Shown here piece by piece: positions 61,003-64,000 of a DNA stretch of 64,000 nt. A program made the translations under genes and the position numbers. This DNA comes from Osmia lignaria lignaria (Eukaryota > Arthropoda > Insecta > Hymenoptera > Megachilidae). The notes under the pieces are model-generated. The model did not search any database, was not told the DNA's origin, and worked only from the letters and a program-made list of their open reading frames with translations. The stretch covers positions 11,595,501-11,659,500 of the forward strand of contig NW_027478166.1 in NCBI RefSeq assembly GCF_051020975.1, written 5' to 3'. Numbering within the stretch: position 1 is the stretch's first letter; each line of letters opens with the position of its first letter.

Positions 61003-64000
61003 TCAGAAGCGTACTTTTCGAGATATATCGAGATATTTAAAAGTTCCGAAGCCGCACCAACATAATAGAGATACAGAAACACCGTGGCCCCTTTCTTTGA
61101 GATAACTCTGCACTATTGCGAGCTGCAAATGCCACTTCCAGCTTAGCTGTGCAGAGGAAGAACAACAAGAAGAAGAAGTATCTCGAAATATGTCCGTCAG
61201 GCCCGTTCCTTTGAGCTGAATCTGCAAATATCTCGGAAACGAAGCGAGCTATGGCGAAATGTTAAGAGACCTTTTTTGTAGAGAATTAAGTTTCCTACTT
61301 ATTATCTTCTATGATATTTTTTGATCAGATGCGTAGTTCTCGAGATATATCAAGATATTTAAAAGTTCCGAAGCCGCACCAACATAATAGAGATACAGAA
61401 ACACCGTGGCCCCTTTCTTTGAGATAACTCTGCACTAGTGCGAGCTGCAAATGCCACTTCCAGCTTAGCTGTGCAGAAGAAGAACAACAAGAAGAAGAAA
61501 TATCTCGAAATATGTCCGTCAGGCCCCTTCCCTTGAGATAAATCTGCAAATATCTCGGAAACGAAGCGAGCTATGGCAAAATGTTAAGAGACCTTTTCTG
61601 TAGAGAATTATGTTTCCTACAATTTATGTTCTATGATATTTTTTGATCAGAAGCGTAGTTTTCGAGATATATCGAGATATTTAAAAGTTCCGAAGCCGCA
61701 CCAACATAATAGAGATACAGAAACACCGTGGCCCCTTTCTTTGAGCTAACTCTGCACTAGTGAGAGCCGCAAATGCCACTTCCAGCTTAGCTGTGCAGAT
61801 GAAGAACAACAAGAAGAAGAAATATCTCGAAATATGTCCGTCAGGCCCCTTCCCTTGAGATAAATCTGCAAATATCTCGGAAACGAAGCGAGCTATGGCA
61901 AAATGTTAAGAGACCTTTTTTGTAGAGAATAACGTTTCCTACAATTTACGTTCTATGATATTTTTTGATCAGAAGCGTAGTTTTCGAGATATATCGAGAT
62001 ATTTAAAAGTTCCGAAGCCGCACCAACATAATAGAGATACAGAAACACCGTGGCCCCTTTCTTTGAGATAACTCTGCACTATTGCGACCTGCAAATGCCA
62101 CTTCCAGCTCAGCTGTGCAGAAGAAGAACAACAAGAAGAAGAAATATCTCGAAATATGTCCGTCAGGCCCCTTCCCTTGAGATAAATCTGCAAATATCTC
62201 GGAAACGAAGCGAGCTATGGCAAAATGTTAAGAGACCTTTTTTGTAGAGAATGAAGTTTCCTACTTTTTATGTTCTATGATATTTTTTGATCAGATGCGT
62301 AGTTCTCGAGATATATCAAGATATTTAAAAGTTCCGAAACCGCACCAACATAATAGAGATACAGAAACACCGTGGCCCCTTTCTTTGAGATAACTCTGCA
62401 CTATTGCGAGCTGGAAATGCCACTTCCAGTTTAGCTGTGCAGAAGAAGAACAACAAGAAGAAGAAATATCTCGAAATATGTCCGTTAGGCCCCTTCCCTT
62501 GAGATAAATCTGCAAATATCTCGGAAACGAAGCGAGCTATGGCAAAATGTTAAGAGCCCTTTTTTGTAGAGAATTAAGTTTTCTACTTTTTATGTTCTAT
62601 GATATTTTTTGATCAGAAGCGTAGTTTTCGAGATATATCGAGATATTTAAAAGTTCCGAAGCCGCACCAACATAATAGAGATACAGAAACACCGTGGCCC
62701 CTTTCTTTGAGATAACTCTGCACTAGTGCGAGCCGCAAATGCCACTTCCAGCTTAGCTGTGCAGAAGAAGAACAACAAGAAGAAGAAATATCTCGAAATA
62801 TGTCCGTCAGGCCCCTTCCCTTGAGATAAATATGCAAATATCTCGGAAACGAAGCGAGCTATGGCAAAATGTTAAGAGACCTTTTTTGTAGAGAATTATG
62901 TTTCCTACTTTTTATGTTCTATGATATTTTCTGATCACAAGCGTAGTTTTCGAGATATATCGAGATATTTAAAAGTTCCGAAGCCGCACCAACATAATAG
63001 AGATACAGAAACACCGTGGCCCCTTTCTTTGAGATAACTCTGCACTATTGCGAGCTGCAAATGCCACTTCCAGCTTAGCTGTGCAGAGGAAGAACAACAA
63101 GAGGAAGGCGTATCTCGAAATATGTCCGTCAGGCCCGTTCCTTTGAGCTGAATCTGCAAATATCTCGGAAACGAAGCGAGCTATGGCAAAATGTTAAGAT
63201 ACGTTTTTTGTAGAGAATTATGTTTCCTACAATTTATGTTCTATGATATTTTTTGATCAGAAGCGTAGTTTTCGAGATATATCGAGATATTTAAAAGTTC
63301 CGAAGCCGCACCAACATAATAGAGATACAGAAACACCGTGGCCCCTTTCTTTGAGATAACTCTGCACTAGTGCGAGCCGCAAATGCCACTTCCAGCTTAG
63401 CTGTGCAGAAGAAGAACAACAAGAAGAAGAAATATCTCGAAATATGTCCGTCAGGCCCCTTCCCTTGAGATAAATATGCAAATATCTCGGAAACGAAGCG
63501 AGCTATGGCAAAATGTTAAGAGACCTTTTTTGTAGAGAATTAAGTTTCCTACTTTTTATGTTCTATGATATTTTTTGATCAGATGCGTAGTTCTCGAGAT
63601 ATATCAAGATATTTAAAAGTTCCGAAACCGCACCAACATAATAGAGATACAGAAACACCGTGGCCCCTTTCTTTGAGATAACTCTGCACTATTGCGAGCT
63701 GGAAATGCCACTTCCAGTTTAGCTGTGCAGAAGAAGAACAACGAGAAGAAGAAATATCTCGAAATATGTCCGTTAGGCCCCTTCCCTTGAGATAAATCTG
63801 CAAATATCTCGGAAACGAAGCGAGCTATGGCAAAATGTTACGAGACCTTTTTTGTGGAGAATTAAGTTTCCTACTTTTTATGTTCTATGATATTTTTTGA
63901 TCAGAAGCGTAGTTTTCGAGATATATCGAGATATTTAAAAGTTCCGAAGCCGCACCAACATAATAGAGATACAGAAACACCGTGGCCCCTTTCTTTGAGA
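61003..64000. repeat. Right-edge block, mosaic of earlier units
   Basis: Monomers 61969, 62291 and 62935 match 55851, 56173 and 57139. Monomers 62613 and 63257 are near-copies of each other sharing gataaatatgc. Monomer 63579 has gaacaacgagaag and the cgagacctttttttgtggag spacer of 51021. Monomer 61647 reads gagctaactc, which places TAG in the minus-strand frame. The last 100 bases (from 63901) are an incomplete monomer, so the array continues to the right. Confidence 0.8.

Larger units (their letters stand above)
1..64000. repeat. 322-bp tandem satellite array filling the window
   Basis: About 198.8 head-to-tail copies of a 322-bp unit cover every base. Landmarks recur at exact 322-bp spacing, for example the TGATCA junction, the tract gcagaagaagaacaacaag and the block ccgtcaggccccttccc. 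Only two monomers (starting 1435 and 19144) are 321 bp. All copies have the same orientation and nothing interrupts them. Neighbouring monomers differ at a handful to a couple of dozen positions by eye, while equivalent monomers in higher-order copies can be nearly identical. This is the organisation of eukaryotic heterochromatic satellite DNA. Whether it is centromeric, pericentromeric or subtelomeric cannot be told from the sequence, and the species is not identifiable; an arthropod is my low-confidence guess. Both window edges cut through the array. Confidence 0.98.

Noticed and set aside
3684..62247. Other plus-strand frames of 65-76 codons (for example 3684, 4640, 50780, 62050)
   Set aside because: Each is a by-product of one monomer variant such as gagacaactc, tttacgatgac or gcgacctgc and recurs only with that variant.
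147..63803. About 190 minus-strand open frames of 74 codons as genes
   Set aside because: They repeat with the satellite period, mostly start with TTG, have no recognisable domain, and accumulate radical replacements and stops that are amplified with their units.
1..64000. CRISPR array
   Set aside because: The repeat is 322 bp with no short repeat/unique spacer structure; all parts of the unit are repeated.
1..64000. Assembly artefact as the source of the whole array
   Set aside because: Monomers carry many ordered private variants and several different higher-order units, which simple read stacking would not create. Local copy-number errors, for example at 36531-37818, remain possible.

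Overview
The whole window is one uninterrupted tandem satellite array. A 322-bp unit is repeated head-to-tail about 198.8 times, and neither end of the array is in view, so the real array is longer than 64 kb. I see no protein-coding gene, RNA gene, mobile element or CRISPR array. Monomers are numbered here from the base after TGA in a TGATCA site that nearly every copy carries: 147, 469, 791 and so on to 63901. The phase slips only twice, by a single-base deletion near 1577 and another near 19171.

A megabase-style, AT-rich, higher-order-repeated satellite without genes points to eukaryotic heterochromatin (centromeric, pericentromeric or subtelomeric). The 'atatctcggaaacgaagcgagc' style of sequence reminds me of insect or other arthropod satellites, but that is recollection only and I cannot name the species. 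Nothing suggests a bacterial or viral source.

Layout: 1-2077 holds simple, consensus-like monomers. 2078-12703 is a higher-order repeat (HOR-1) present as a 12-mer, an 11-mer and a 10-mer copy. 12704-19464 is a mixed block whose order is echoed about 31 kb downstream. 19465-22040, 32345-33954 and 36209-39106 are three related copies of a second unit (HOR-2). 22041-32022 is an 8-mer unit (HOR-3) in three copies of 12, 11 and 8 monomers. 40395-44258 is a short three- to four-monomer unit (HOR-4) with duplication junctions. 44259-47156 is a condensed copy of 13348-18821. 47157-64000 is a patchwork of 5- to 9-monomer duplications.

The elements do not act together as a genetic system in any way the sequence shows. 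They record repeated in-register unequal exchange and conversion between monomers. Several chimeric monomers allow breakpoints to be placed within 10-70 bp. The monomer itself contains an internal duplication (23 of 26 bases identical, 114 bp apart), so it probably arose from a shorter ancestral repeat. A 74-codon minus-strand open frame occurs in most monomers, but I regard it as non-coding.
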